The notes: generated by a model from the sequence alone, not told the origin. A stretch of 64,000 nucleotides of DNA from Nocardioides lianchengensis (GCF_900101465.1 NZ_FMZM01000003.1:310001-374000); one strand, 5' to 3'; shown: positions 37,051 through 45,906, counted from the stretch's first letter. Numbers and translations: made by a program.

Positions 37051-38091
37051 ATGCGCACCGTCCGTCCTCGCCCGTCCCGGTCGATCCTGTACGCCGCCGC
37101 CGCGCTGGTGCTGGCGACCACCCTCGGGACCGCACCCGGAGGACCGGCCGCCGCCGGACCGGCCAGCCACGTGGTGGCGAGCGGCGAGCCGATCGACTAC
37201 GTCGCCCTCGGCGACTCCTACAGCGCCGGCCCGCTCGTGCCGGCCCAGCGGCTCGACCCGCTCGGCTGTCTGCGCTCGACCAACAACTACCCGGCGTTCC
37301 TGGCCGGCTACCTGAAGGTGCGCAGCTACGTCGACGTCACCTGCTCGGGTGCCGAGACGGCCGATCTCGACCGGCGCGCCCAGACGACGATCATCCCCGG
37401 GCCCAAGCCGCCCCGGCAGATCGACGCCCTGAGCGCCGGGACCGACCTGGTGACCGTCGGCATCGGCGGCAATGACCGGAAGCTCTTCGGCTCGATGATC
37501 GAGGTCTGCCAGAAGGTCGCCGAGCTCGACCCGCAGGGCGACCCCTGTCGGCGCCACTTCACCAACCGTCGTGGGGTGGACACCAAGCTCCGCGACGCCA
37601 CTCGGATCCAGCGGTACGTCGGCCGCACGCTGCGGGCGGTCGCCCGGCGGGCGCCGAACGCCGAGGTGTACGTCGTCGGCTACCCGCGGCTGCTCCCCGA
37701 GCGCGGGACCTGCAAGGCCGTGAAGTTCGCGGCCGGTGACTACCGCTGGGGCAACCGGATCGAGCGGCGGCTGAACCGCTCCCTGCGCCGGGCCGCGGTC
37801 AACAACGGCGCCACCTACCTGAACCTCTATCCCGCCTCCCGCGGCCACGACGCGTGCGCCGGCCAGGAGGCCTGGATCAACGGCAGCACCCTCAAGCCGC
37901 TGCGGGCGGCCGACTTCCACCCGTTCCTGCGGGGCATGCGCGGCTCCGCACAGGAGATCTACCGCCAGCTGACCGGCGGGCGGACCGCTCCCGGCCACGG
38001 GGTCGCGCAGCCGCCGATCGGCTCGATCGGACGGTCGTCCACCACGCCGCCTCCCGGCGTCGTCGCCGCCTGGCGGGGGCAGTCCGACTGA
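37051..38091 (+). CDS. Secreted SGNH/GDSL esterase
   Basis: 346 residues with a Sec signal (SILYAAAALVLATTLGTAPGGPAAA). Block I ALGDSYSAGP (Ser), block III GIGGND (Gly, Asn) and block V ADFHPFLRG (Asp, His) form the SGNH hydrolase site. Several cysteines outside (GCLRST, DVTCSGAE, DPCRRHF, GTCKAV, DACAGQ) suggest disulfides, as in the Streptomyces secreted esterase/lipase group. ATG with GGAGG 4 nt upstream. Confidence 0.9.
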   Translation: MRTVRPRPSRSILYAAAALVLATTLGTAPGGPAAAGPASHVVASGEPIDYVALGDSYSAGPLVPAQRLDPLGCLRSTNNYPAFLAGYLKVRSYVDVTCSGAETADLDRRAQTTIIPGPKPPRQIDALSAGTDLVTVGIGGNDRKLFGSMIEVCQKVAELDPQGDPCRRHFTNRRGVDTKLRDATRIQRYVGRTLRAVARRAPNAEVYVVGYPRLLPERGTCKAVKFAAGDYRWGNRIERRLNRSLRRAAVNNGATYLNLYPASRGHDACAGQEAWINGSTLKPLRAADFHPFLRGMRGSAQEIYRQLTGGRTAPGHGVAQPPIGSIGRSSTTPPPGVVAAWRGQSD

Positions 38092-38133
38092 TCCGCAGCT
38101 CCCCCCGGGGGGGCGCGCAGCACGCCACCGGCC

Positions 38134-38874
38134 CTAGCGAGCCAGTGCGGCCTGGATCCTACCGAGGACGGCTCGCTGGGTCGGGTTGAGCAGGTCCCGG
38201 CTATGGGCGTCCAGGAGCGCCTCACCCGCGTCGAGGTCGAGCTCCTCGTCGCCGAGGTCGGCGACCATCCGCCCCAGGAACGACGTGGTGTCGGCGACCA
38301 GGCGGTCGACCTCGGCCGTCGCGGTCTCCGAGGTGAGTCGCTCGAAGCGAGCCCCGAGCTCCAGGTACGCCGCCCGCTGCCCCGGATCCTCGACCTGGGC
38401 ATAGAGGCGGGCGACCATCGAGACCGCCCGCGCACCTCCGAGCTGGACCAGGATCAGGATCTGGTCCCGGTCGAGTTCGGCCAGGCGACGGGGCTGCCCG
38501 GCCTCGACGAGCGCGTGCCACTGCCGCGCCAGCTCCGGAGGCAGGTCGGGGGACGCTCCGTCCCGGCGCAGCGCCGCGATCACCGCCCGCTGCTCCTCGA
38601 GCCGTGCCACCTGCGCGGCCAGCTCGGTGTCGAGCTGCTCCAGCACCACGGCGTGCCCGTCGCCGGTGTCGTCGAGCACGCCCGGAATCGCCTCGAGACC
38701 GAGACCGAGGTCGGCCAACCGCCTGATCCGCAGCACCCGGACCAGGTCGTGGACGTCGTACTCCCGGTAGCCGTTGGCCGCCCGCTCGGGCTCGTCGAGG
38801 ATGCCCAGCTGGTGGTAGTGCCGCAGGGTGCGCACGGTGACTCCGGCGAGGGCGGCGAGCTCACCGCTGCGCAT
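38134..38874 (-). CDS. MerR-family transcriptional regulator
   Basis: 246 residues. MRSGELAALAGVTVRTLRHYHQLGIL is the MerR winged helix-turn-helix, followed by GYREYDVHDLVRVLRIRRLADLGLGLEAI, then a dimerisation coiled coil (LDTELAAQVARLEEQRAVIAAL) and a larger helical ligand domain of the TipA/multidrug type. It overlaps the upstream MFS gene by 14 bp, so both share the MerR-type promoter at 40.1 kb. Start with GGAGGA. Confidence 0.9.
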   Translation of the reverse strand: MRSGELAALAGVTVRTLRHYHQLGILDEPERAANGYREYDVHDLVRVLRIRRLADLGLGLEAIPGVLDDTGDGHAVVLEQLDTELAAQVARLEEQRAVIAALRRDGASPDLPPELARQWHALVEAGQPRRLAELDRDQILILVQLGGARAVSMVARLYAQVEDPGQRAAYLELGARFERLTSETATAEVDRLVADTTSFLGRMVADLGDEELDLDAGEALLDAHSRDLLNPTQRAVLGRIQAALAR

Positions 38875-40093
38875 GCTGGTCCTCCTGCAGGGCCGGGGCG
38901 GGGGTGACCGGGAGCTCCAGCCATCGACCGGGAGCCGCGGCCAGGGCCGCCAGCACCCAGACCGCCGCGACCAGCATGGCAGCCTCGCGGAGGCCGACGT
39001 ACTCGACGAGGACCGCCGCGACGACGATGGCCAGCGGGCCCACCGCCGTGACCAGCGCGTTCTGGGTGCCGGTGATCCGACCTCGCAGCGCGTCGGGGAC
39101 GCGCTCGACCGTCAGGACGCCGAGGAGGCTGGAGAAGAGGCCGCTGAAGACGCCCACGACGAAGGCGCCGACCAGGACGAGCCACCACGACCCGAGGGCC
39201 GCCATCACCCCGAATCCGACGACGGAGCCCAGCAGCCCGGTGAGCAGCCAGGTCCGGCGCCGGACCCGCGGACCCGCGGCGACGTAGGCGCCGCTGCCCA
39301 GCAGCAGGCCGGCCGCGAGGGCGGTGAGCACCAGACCCAGGCGCCCGGGCTGGTCCTCGGCGGTGAAGTAGACGGGCAGGACCAGACCCTGGAAGGCACC
39401 GAGCACGAACACCGACACCAGCGTGAGCCCGGTCAGGACGACCAGGAAGCGACTGGCGAGCAGCGTGTGCCACCCCTCCCGGACCTGTGCCCAGGAGGAG
39501 GACACCGCGCTCCCCTTCTCCACGCGACCGACCGCGTGCGGCACCAGGAGGGTGGTGAGCGCCGCCAGCAGCGAGGTCACAGCCGTGATCCACAGGACCG
39601 TCGAGCCGTCGAGCAGCGCCATCAGCAGCCCTGCGGCCGCCGGGCCGACCAGCAGGGCGATCGCCCCGAGCGCCTCACGGGCCCCGACCAGCCGCTCGAC
39701 GGAGAGGTCCCCGTGCCGCGCGATCGCCGGCAGCAGCGCCTCGCGCGCGGTCATGCCCGGGACGTCACCGAACGCCCCGATCGCTCCGAGCAGCACGAAC
39801 CAGCCGAGGCTGAGGCCAGTGACGTGGTCGACGACCGGCAGGGCGGCGACCGCCCCGGCCGAGACCAGGTCGGTCACGACCGAGGAGGTACGGCGGTTCA
39901 CCCGGTCGATCACCACGCCCATGAACAGCCCCGCCAGCACCGCGGGTACGGCGGTCGCCGCAGCCACGGCTCCGGCGGACAGGGCGCTGCCGGTCGTCTG
40001 CAGCACGATCAGGGGCAGCGCGACGGCGGCGACGGAGTTGCCGAGCACCGACATCAGGTAGGAGCCGAGGTAGGCGACGGGGATCAGGCGCAT
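38861..40093 (-). CDS. MFS drug exporter
   Basis: 410 residues with about 12 membrane segments. Loop 2-3 motif A is seen as GVVIDRVNRRTS, and the domain repeat RVPDALRGRITGTQNALVTAVGPLAIV resembles MFS_3/EntS-like macrolide and drug exporters. Start ATG with -10 TGTGCT 6 nt upstream. The downstream MerR regulator probably activates it when a drug binds. Confidence 0.88.
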   Translation of the reverse strand: MRLIPVAYLGSYLMSVLGNSVAAVALPLIVLQTTGSALSAGAVAAATAVPAVLAGLFMGVVIDRVNRRTSSVVTDLVSAGAVAALPVVDHVTGLSLGWFVLLGAIGAFGDVPGMTAREALLPAIARHGDLSVERLVGAREALGAIALLVGPAAAGLLMALLDGSTVLWITAVTSLLAALTTLLVPHAVGRVEKGSAVSSSWAQVREGWHTLLASRFLVVLTGLTLVSVFVLGAFQGLVLPVYFTAEDQPGRLGLVLTALAAGLLLGSGAYVAAGPRVRRRTWLLTGLLGSVVGFGVMAALGSWWLVLVGAFVVGVFSGLFSSLLGVLTVERVPDALRGRITGTQNALVTAVGPLAIVVAAVLVEYVGLREAAMLVAAVWVLAALAAAPGRWLELPVTPAPALQEDQHAQR

Positions 40094-40099
40094 GCCCCC

Positions 40100-40130
40100 A
40101 GCACAGACCCTGACGTCGCGTCGGGGTCAA
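40100..40130 (-). promoter_or_regulatory. MerR-type promoter (19-bp spacer) for MFS-merR
   Basis: On the minus strand, -35 TTGACC (40125-40130), a 19-bp spacer and -10 TGTGCT (40100-40105), 6 nt from the MFS ATG. A dyad with arms GACCCTGACG and CGTCGGGGTC (9 of 10 complementary, 3-bp centre, 40106-40128) fills the spacer. The over-long spacer with a central dyad is the hallmark of MerR-activated promoters. Confidence 0.72.
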
Positions 40131-40136
40131 GCGGAG

Positions 40137-40418
40137 CTAGAGGTAGGGGGCGACGGTGAGCGCCAGCCACGCTCCGGCGGCGACCAGGCCCACGAGCTCC
40201 ACCCGGCCCGGCAGCTCGTCGTAGCGGTGCCGCGCCCCGGCGAGCGCGAAGACGACCGTCATCGCCGCGGCCCTCCCCACGCCCAGCCACTCCTGCCGGG
40301 CGAGCGCGAGGACCAACCCCGACACCCCGACCAGGGTGGCCAGCACGAACAGCCAGCCGATCCACGCACCGCGCCGCCGGGTGGGGACGGTGGGGAGGAC
40401 GATGCCCTGGTCGCTCAC
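40137..40418 (-). CDS. Small membrane protein, 93 aa
   Basis: Three hydrophobic segments (residues about 18-38, 49-63 and 74-92) separated by short charged loops (ARHRYDELPGR). The start is GTG with only a weak Shine-Dalgarno; it lies upstream of the MFS gene on the same strand, 44 bp away. No family recognised. Confidence 0.6.
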   Translation of the reverse strand: MSDQGIVLPTVPTRRRGAWIGWLFVLATLVGVSGLVLALARQEWLGVGRAAAMTVVFALAGARHRYDELPGRVELVGLVAAGAWLALTVAPYL

Positions 40419-40499
40419 CCGGAGATCGTCCCAGAGCGGCCACTCGGTCGGGCGCGGATCGAAGCTCCGTGTTCCTGCCCGACTGGACCACCTGCTTTC

Positions 40500-40513
40500 T
40501 TGAACGAGTTCAA
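40500..40513. promoter_or_regulatory. AT-rich dyad TTGAAC-GA-GTTCAA
   Basis: A perfect 6-2-6 palindrome, conspicuously AT-rich for this genome, 3 bp upstream of TATGGT (40517-40522), which is 7 nt from the ATG at 40530. The dyad therefore sits in the -35/-10 spacer of that promoter and is a candidate repressor site. The regulator is unknown. Confidence 0.5.
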
Positions 40514-40529
40514 AACTATGGTGCGGGTC

Positions 40530-40709
40530 ATGACCCTCGTCTCCCTCGACGTGTTCCTCCTGATCCAGGCGGGCCTGTCCCTCACGGTCGCGGGCGCGAT
40601 GACGCGGACACGCCTCCTCCTGTTCCTCGGGGTGCTGACGATGATCGTGGCCCTGGGGCTCATCCTCGGGATCCGGTCCGCCTGCGGGGACGTGGACAGC
40701 GGCTGCTAG
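40530..40709 (+). CDS. Small two-helix membrane protein, 59 aa
   Basis: MTLVSLDVFLLIQAGLSL begins the first of two hydrophobic segments (residues 3-22 and 28-48), then RSACGDVDSGC with two Cys. The -10 TATGGT 7 nt upstream supports leaderless initiation at 40530 rather than the in-frame ATG at 40518. Its TAG stop overlaps the TAG of the convergent Asp-box gene as CTAG. No function known. Confidence 0.6.
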   Translation: MTLVSLDVFLLIQAGLSLTVAGAMTRTRLLLFLGVLTMIVALGLILGIRSACGDVDSGC

Positions 40710-41785
40710 ACCCGCGCCGCCCGCACCACCAGCACGTCCGGGAGGTTCGCGACGACCTGCGCCCAGGTCCCGCCGGCGTCGGCGGAGGCCCAGACCGCGC
40801 CGTTGCGGGCACCGACGTACAGGCCGGTGGTGTCGTGGTCGTCGGCGCACATGGCATCGCGCATGACGCCGACGTAGAAGTAGTCCGGGAGGCCGTCGCC
40901 GAGCTCCTCCCAGCTCTCCCCCGCGTCGCGGGAGCGCCAGACGCGGGCCTTCCCATCGGTCGGGTAGCGCCCCTCGCCGGCGTTCAGCGGGAAGACGAAG
41001 ACGGTGTCGGGCTCGTGCGGGTGCACGACGACCGGGAACCCGAAGTCGGCGGGCAGGCCGTCGGCGATCGAGACCCAGGTCGCGGCGTGGTCGTCGGAGC
41101 GATAGACGCCGCCGTGGTTCTGCAGGTAGAGCCGCTCGGGACGCGACGGGTGCCGGGCGACCTTGTGGACGCACTGGCCGAAGCGCGGGTACTGCTCCCC
41201 CTCCGGCAGGAACTCCGCCCGGATGCCGGTGTTGCGCGGCTCCCAGGACGCGCCGCCGTCGGCGGTCTGGTAGACGCCGCCGGTGGAGATGGCCACCGTG
41301 ACCGAGGCCGGGTCGGTCGGGTGCGGGAGGATCGTGTGGAAGGCCTGGCCGCCGAAGCCGGCGCCCCACTGCGGTCGGTCGGGGTGCTCCCAGAGCGCGC
41401 GCTCGAGGGCGAACGACGCGCCGCCGTCCGTCGAGCGCCAGACCGCTCCGGGCTCGGTGCCGGCGTACACGACGCCGTCCTCGGCGCCCGGCACCAGCTG
41501 CCACACCCGCTCCACGGAGGCGCCGTCGTCCTCGGCGAAGCGGATCGCGCCCGGCGTCTCGGTCCACGATCGACCGAGATCCTCGCTGCGACGCACCTGC
41601 GGCCCGAGCCAGCTGGACGAGGAGCCGGCCAGCAGCCGCGGCGACGCCCCGCGGGTGTCGACCAGGCAGGAGTAGACCTCCTCCATGTCGTGGTGCGGCC
41701 CCGTGAACTCCCAGTCGCCGCGTGCGTCGTCGGACGTCCCGATCCACAGTCCCTTGCGCGTGCCCACCATCAGCACCGTGCCCAT
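40706..41785 (-). CDS. BNR/Asp-box repeat beta-propeller protein
   Basis: 359 residues, no signal peptide. Six Asp-box motifs (S/T-x-D-x-G-x-x-W) are seen: SEDLGRSW, STDGGASF, TADGGASW, SDDHAATW, SRDAGESW and SADAGGTW. These mark blades of a sialidase/WD40-like propeller. The conserved VLMVGTRKGLWIGTSD start is typical of the cytoplasmic group annotated as exo-alpha-sialidase or WD40-like; true sialidase activity is doubtful, since no Arg triad or FRIP motif is clear. ATG with GAGGAGG. Confidence 0.83.
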   Translation of the reverse strand: MGTVLMVGTRKGLWIGTSDDARGDWEFTGPHHDMEEVYSCLVDTRGASPRLLAGSSSSWLGPQVRRSEDLGRSWTETPGAIRFAEDDGASVERVWQLVPGAEDGVVYAGTEPGAVWRSTDGGASFALERALWEHPDRPQWGAGFGGQAFHTILPHPTDPASVTVAISTGGVYQTADGGASWEPRNTGIRAEFLPEGEQYPRFGQCVHKVARHPSRPERLYLQNHGGVYRSDDHAATWVSIADGLPADFGFPVVVHPHEPDTVFVFPLNAGEGRYPTDGKARVWRSRDAGESWEELGDGLPDYFYVGVMRDAMCADDHDTTGLYVGARNGAVWASADAGGTWAQVVANLPDVLVVRAARV

Positions 41786-41828
41786 CCCTGCCTCCTCGCT
41801 CGCCGGACCTCGTCGGTAGGTTGACCCG

Positions 41829-42695
41829 GTGACGGCGAGGAAGTCATCGGCGATCTCCCCGATCTGGTTGGTGCTGATCGGCATCCTGTCCGTCCAGTTC
41901 GGCGCCGGCATCGCCAAGAGCCTCTTCGACGAGGTCGACCCGACCACGATCGTGTGGTTGCGGCTCGCGGCCAGCGCGCTGGTCATGCTGGCCATCGCCC
42001 GTCCGGTGCTGCGCGGCAAGACCCGCGACGACTGGCTCGTCGTCCTCGCGTACGGCGCCAGCCTCGGCCTGATGAACTGGTCGATCTACCAGTCCTTCCA
42101 GCGGATCCCGCTGGGCCTCGCCGTGACGATCGAGTTCGCCGGACCGCTGACCCTCGCGGTGCTGGGCTCGCGGCGGGTCCGCGACCTGCTCTGGGTCGGC
42201 CTGGCCGGGCTGGGCGTGCTGCTGCTCGGGTTCGAGCGCAGTGACCTCGACCCGGTCGGGGTGCTCTACGCGCTGCTGGCCGGCGCCGCGTGGGCGACGT
42301 ACATCCTGATGAGTGCGCAGACCGGCCGACGCTGGCCGGGCTTCGATGGCCTGGTGGTCGCCAGCGTGGTGGCGATGCTGCTGCTGACCCCGCTCGCCCT
42401 GGGCGCCCACGCCGACGAGCTCGGCGACGGACGGATCCTGCTCCTCGGCGCGCTCGTCGGGCTGCTCAGCTCGGTCATCCCCTACACCTGCGAGCTGGTC
42501 GCACTCCGGTCGATCCGACCCGCGGTGTTCAGCATCCTGATGAGCCTGGAGCCGGCGGCCGCGGCGCTGGCCGGCATCGTGGTGCTGGCCGAGTTCCTGA
42601 GCCCGGTGCAGTGGGCGGCGATGGCCTGCGTCGTGGTCGCCAGCGTCGGCGCGACCCGCTCCGGGCGGGTGCTGGCCGAGCCCGCACCCTGCTAG
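41829..42695 (+). CDS. EamA-family exporter, RhtA-like
   Basis: 288 residues with ten membrane helices in two EamA halves. WLVLIGILSVQFGAGIAKSLFDEVDPTTIVWLRL, the SLGLMNWSIYQSFQRIPLGLAVTIEFAGPL loop and the C-terminal IPYTCELVALRSIRPAVFSILMSLEPAAAALAG fit RhtA-type threonine/homoserine exporters. Start GTG with TAGGTT (41817-41822) 6 nt upstream, leaderless type. Confidence 0.87.
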   Translation: MTARKSSAISPIWLVLIGILSVQFGAGIAKSLFDEVDPTTIVWLRLAASALVMLAIARPVLRGKTRDDWLVVLAYGASLGLMNWSIYQSFQRIPLGLAVTIEFAGPLTLAVLGSRRVRDLLWVGLAGLGVLLLGFERSDLDPVGVLYALLAGAAWATYILMSAQTGRRWPGFDGLVVASVVAMLLLTPLALGAHADELGDGRILLLGALVGLLSSVIPYTCELVALRSIRPAVFSILMSLEPAAAALAGIVVLAEFLSPVQWAAMACVVVASVGATRSGRVLAEPAPC

Positions 42696-42789
42696 TTCAC
42701 GACCTCGTCACACGCCGGTGACCGCGAGGACGCCCACACCCCCTAGCGTGGGTGCTCCCCACCCCCAGCACCTCCCTCTCGGAGCAGCC

Positions 42790-43011
42790 ATGTCGGTCGC
42801 CGCGCTCACGCCTCTGTCCCTGCTGCGCCGCGCCGAGCGGCGGCTCGACCAGTGGTCGGTCGAGTCCCAGCTGCGCGCCCGACGCAACGCCATGGTCGCC
42901 TCGACCGCGCTCGCGCAGCGCCGGGCCGAGCGCGAGGAGGTCGAGGACTTCTTCGCCGCGCTCGCCGCTCCGCCGGCCCGGCCGGCGACCGAGGTGCGCG
43001 CCGCGCGCTGA
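42790..43011 (+). CDS. Small hypothetical protein, 73 aa
   Basis: MSVAALTPLSLLRRAERRLDQ... is highly charged and helical (RRAEREEVEDFFAALAAPP). No signal, no membrane helix. ATG preceded by GGAG; -10-like TAGCGT at 42744-42749 implies a leader of about 34 nt. No relative recognised. Confidence 0.65.
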   Translation: MSVAALTPLSLLRRAERRLDQWSVESQLRARRNAMVASTALAQRRAEREEVEDFFAALAAPPARPATEVRAAR

Positions 43012-43033
43012 CGGAGCACCTAGTCTGCGGGTC

Positions 43034-43948
43034 ATGCCGACCTCCGCCGCCCGCATCGACGATCGCGCCGTCCTGGCCTTCCACGACGTCCTCTCCGACG
43101 ACGGCACCCGGCTCCGGGCCTGGACCAACGACCCCGACGGCAGCATCGACGGCCCGACGGTCGTGCTCTGCAACGGCCTCGGCACCAACCCCTGGACCTG
43201 GCCGGCCCTGCTCCGACCGGACTGCGGCGTCCGCGTGGTGTCGTGGAACCACCGCGGCACCGGCGGCTCGGACCGGCCCGTCGACGTCGACCGCGTCGGC
43301 ATCGACGAGTTCGTCGAGGATGCCCTGTCGGTGATGGACCACTTCGGCGTCGACCGGGCCGTGCTGATGGGCTGGTCGATGGGCGTGAACACCATGTTCG
43401 AGCTGGCCGCCGACCACCCCGAGCGTGTGACCGGCCTCTTCGCCGTGGCCGGGGTCCCCGGCGACACGTTCTCCACGATGCTCGGTCCGCTGCTGCTCCC
43501 CCGCCCGGCCGCGCGCGCCCTCACCGTCGGCCTGGCCCACGGGCTGCGCCTCGGAGGCCGCGCGCTCACGCCGATCGCGTCGCGACTCCCGGTCGGGCGC
43601 CGGGCGATCGACCTGCTCTCCCACTCCGGCTTCATGTTCCCCGTCGCCGACCCCGAGCTCGCGGTCGAGGCCGTGCGCGAGTTCCTGACCACGCCGCTCG
43701 ACTGGTACGCCCACCTCGCCCTGCGCTCGTCCGAGCACCCGCGCGTCCCGCTCAGCCGGATCCGGGTGCCGGTCGCCTTCGTCGCGGCGTCGTACGACGT
43801 GCTCGCGGGCTCGCGCCACATGCGGACGGCGGCCGCGCGCCTCGTCGACGCGACGTACGTCGAGCTGCGCGGCAGCCACTTCATCCAGATGGAGCAGCCC
43901 GAGCGCGTGCACGAGCTGCTGTTGGCCTTCCTCCGTAGGGTCGGCTGA
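43034..43948 (+). CDS. Alpha/beta hydrolase
   Basis: 304 residues. Oxyanion region VVLCNGLGTNPWTW, nucleophile elbow GWSMGV, catalytic Asp in FVAASYDVLAGS and His in GSHFIQMEQPERV: a complete alpha/beta-hydrolase triad. The substrate is unknown. TAGTCT (43021-43026) lies 7 nt before the ATG (leaderless type). The next gene starts 1 bp after its stop. Confidence 0.88.
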   Translation: MPTSAARIDDRAVLAFHDVLSDDGTRLRAWTNDPDGSIDGPTVVLCNGLGTNPWTWPALLRPDCGVRVVSWNHRGTGGSDRPVDVDRVGIDEFVEDALSVMDHFGVDRAVLMGWSMGVNTMFELAADHPERVTGLFAVAGVPGDTFSTMLGPLLLPRPAARALTVGLAHGLRLGGRALTPIASRLPVGRRAIDLLSHSGFMFPVADPELAVEAVREFLTTPLDWYAHLALRSSEHPRVPLSRIRVPVAFVAASYDVLAGSRHMRTAAARLVDATYVELRGSHFIQMEQPERVHELLLAFLRRVG

Positions 43949-43949
43949 C

Positions 43950-45104
43950 ATGAAGCGAGCACTCGCCCTGGTCCTGTCGGCCGGACTGCTGGCGGGCTGC
44001 TCGCAGGGCGGGTCCGAGGTGACCTACGAGATCGAGGGCACACCGACCCCGACGCCCACCCCGAGCGCCCCGACGAGCGCCGCCGCGCCGTCGTCGTCGC
44101 CGAGCGCGACCGAGTCGACCGAGGCCGTCACGACGAAGCCGCCGAAGGTGCTGGGGACGATCGCGACCGGCCTCGCCGCCCCCTGGGGCCTGGACTTCCT
44201 GCCCGACGGCGACGCGATCGTCACCGAGCGCGACACCCGGCGGGTGCTGCGGATCGGCGGCGAGCGGCCGCACCGGGTCACCGAGCTCGGCACGATCGAC
44301 GCCGCCGCGCCCCAGGGCGAGGCCGGGCTGCTCGGCGTTGCCGTGTCGCCCACCTTCGACGAGGACCGCTTCGTCTTCCTCTACGTCAGCACCGCCGAGG
44401 ACAACCGGGTGGTTCGCGCGACGCTGCGCGGCAACCGGCTCGGCACGCCCGAGCCGATCCTCACCGGCATCCCCAACGGCTTCCGCCACGACGGCGGCCG
44501 GCTGGAGTTCGGGCCGAACGGCTACCTCTACGTGACCACCGGCGAGATCGGCGAGCCCGACCGCGCCCAGGACCGCGAGGACCTGGCCGGCAAGATCCTG
44601 CGGATCACGCCCGACGGCGACCCCGCCCCCGGGAACCCGTTCGACAGCCCGGTGTGGTCGTGGGGCCACCGCAACGTCCAGGGCCTGGCCTTCGTCGACG
44701 ACCAGCTCTGGGCCTCGGAGTTCGGCGACCAGACCTTCGACGAGCTCAACCGGATCCGGGCCGGTGACAACTACGGCTGGCCGGAGGTCGAGGGCGAGGG
44801 CGGCACCGACCAGGGGTTCACCGATCCGCAGGTCACCTGGGGCACCGACGAGGCCTCCCCCTCCGGGCTCGCGTACGCCGGCGGCCACCTGTGGCTGGCC
44901 GCGCTGAAGGGCGAGCGGCTGTGGCGGGTCGACCTCGAGGACGGCGAGGCGACGAATCCGACGCCGTACTTCGTCGGTGACTACGGGCGGATGCGCACCG
45001 TGGTCACCGCTCCCGACGGACGGTTGTGGCTGACGACGAGCAACCGGGACGGTCGGATCGACCCCCGCGAGGGCGACGACCGGATCCTGGTCATCCGGCC
45101 GTAG
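43950..45104 (+). CDS. Lipoprotein PQQ-dependent sugar dehydrogenase-like protein
   Basis: 384 residues. Lipobox LLAGC (Cys near 17), a Thr/Pro/Ser linker, then a six-bladed propeller of the glucose/sorbosone dehydrogenase family: GLAAPWGLDFLPDG, GEAGLLGVAVSPTF, HDGGRLEFGPNGYLYVTTGE, VWSWGHRNVQGLAF, ASEFGDQTFDELNRI, GDNYGWPEVEG. His and Arg residues in these motifs bind PQQ in known members. It should sit outside the membrane. Its end overlaps the convergent ECF S gene by 14 bp. Confidence 0.9.
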   Translation: MKRALALVLSAGLLAGCSQGGSEVTYEIEGTPTPTPTPSAPTSAAAPSSSPSATESTEAVTTKPPKVLGTIATGLAAPWGLDFLPDGDAIVTERDTRRVLRIGGERPHRVTELGTIDAAAPQGEAGLLGVAVSPTFDEDRFVFLYVSTAEDNRVVRATLRGNRLGTPEPILTGIPNGFRHDGGRLEFGPNGYLYVTTGEIGEPDRAQDREDLAGKILRITPDGDPAPGNPFDSPVWSWGHRNVQGLAFVDDQLWASEFGDQTFDELNRIRAGDNYGWPEVEGEGGTDQGFTDPQVTWGTDEASPSGLAYAGGHLWLAALKGERLWRVDLEDGEATNPTPYFVGDYGRMRTVVTAPDGRLWLTTSNRDGRIDPREGDDRILVIRP

Positions 45105-45906
45105 TCGGCTCCTCGACACGACCGGTCACCGTCGCCCGCCGCGCGGCCCGGCGCAGGGTCGTCAGCACCGCCGGTCCGAGGACGACCACGGCGACCGCCG
45201 TGGTGACCGCCCGTCCGGTGTCGAAGCTGCTGGTCGAGGTCAGCAGCGTGTAGACGAGGAAGGTCTGCAGGTTGTCCAGCAGCGGCGCCCCCGGCACGTA
45301 GGCCAGCGAGCCCTCGTGGCCCGGCACCTGCACGCCGAGCAGGAACGGCCAGCCGGAGAGGTTCATCAGCAGGCCGTAGGCGTACGCCGCGACCACGCCG
45401 TACGCCGCGAGCATCACGACCTCGGCGCGCCCGGTGACCCGGCGCGGCAACAGCCCGGCGCCCATGCCGATCCAGGCCGAGCAGATCATCTGGAACGGCA
45501 GCCACGGGCCGACGCCCGCGGTCATCAGGGCCGACGCGAAGAGGGACGTGCAGCCGAGGACGAAGCCGAACCCGGCGCCGAACACCCGGCCGGCCAGGAT
45601 CAGCAGGAAGAAGACCAGCTCGACGCCCGCCGTACCGGCCGAGATGCCGCGCAGCACGGCGTTGATGGCGCTCAGCACGCCGAGGACGGCCAGCACCCGA
45701 GGGTCCAGCCCGCCCTCACTGACCTCGGCCAGCACCACCGCGATCACGACCGGCAGCAGGGCCAGGAACAGGAAGGGCGGATCGACCCGGGTGGTGCCGG
45801 CGTCGACCTGAACGAGCAGCGGCCAGCAGAGCATGCCGAGCCCGGCGACCGAGGCGACCAGGAGCACCGCGGCCGAGCGGCGCGAGAGGGCGACGGCGCC
45901 GCTCAC
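45091..45906 (-). CDS. ECF transporter substrate-binding (S) component, probably for cobalamin
   Basis: 271 residues, hydrophobic, about six to eight membrane segments. GISAGTAGVELVFFLLILAGRVFGAGFGFVLGCTSLFASALMTAGVGPWLPFQMI and the ALMTAGVGPWLPFQM helix are typical of ECF S components. It is the last gene of the riboswitch operon, starting within the ABC gene's stop (GTGA). Specificity is inferred from the riboswitch, not from sequence. Confidence 0.82.
   Translation of the reverse strand: MSGAVALSRRSAAVLLVASVAGLGMLCWPLLVQVDAGTTRVDPPFLFLALLPVVIAVVLAEVSEGGLDPRVLAVLGVLSAINAVLRGISAGTAGVELVFFLLILAGRVFGAGFGFVLGCTSLFASALMTAGVGPWLPFQMICSAWIGMGAGLLPRRVTGRAEVVMLAAYGVVAAYAYGLLMNLSGWPFLLGVQVPGHEGSLAYVPGAPLLDNLQTFLVYTLLTSTSSFDTGRAVTTAVAVVVLGPAVLTTLRRAARRATVTGRVEEPTTAG

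Noticed and set aside
38101..38113. CCCCCC-GGGGGGG run as a terminator between the SGNH and MerR genes
   Set aside because: There is no loop, so it is weak as a hairpin; kept only as a possible convergent-end structure.
40706..41785. Secreted sialidase
   Set aside because: No signal peptide and no FRIP/Arg-triad region; Asp boxes alone only indicate a propeller fold.
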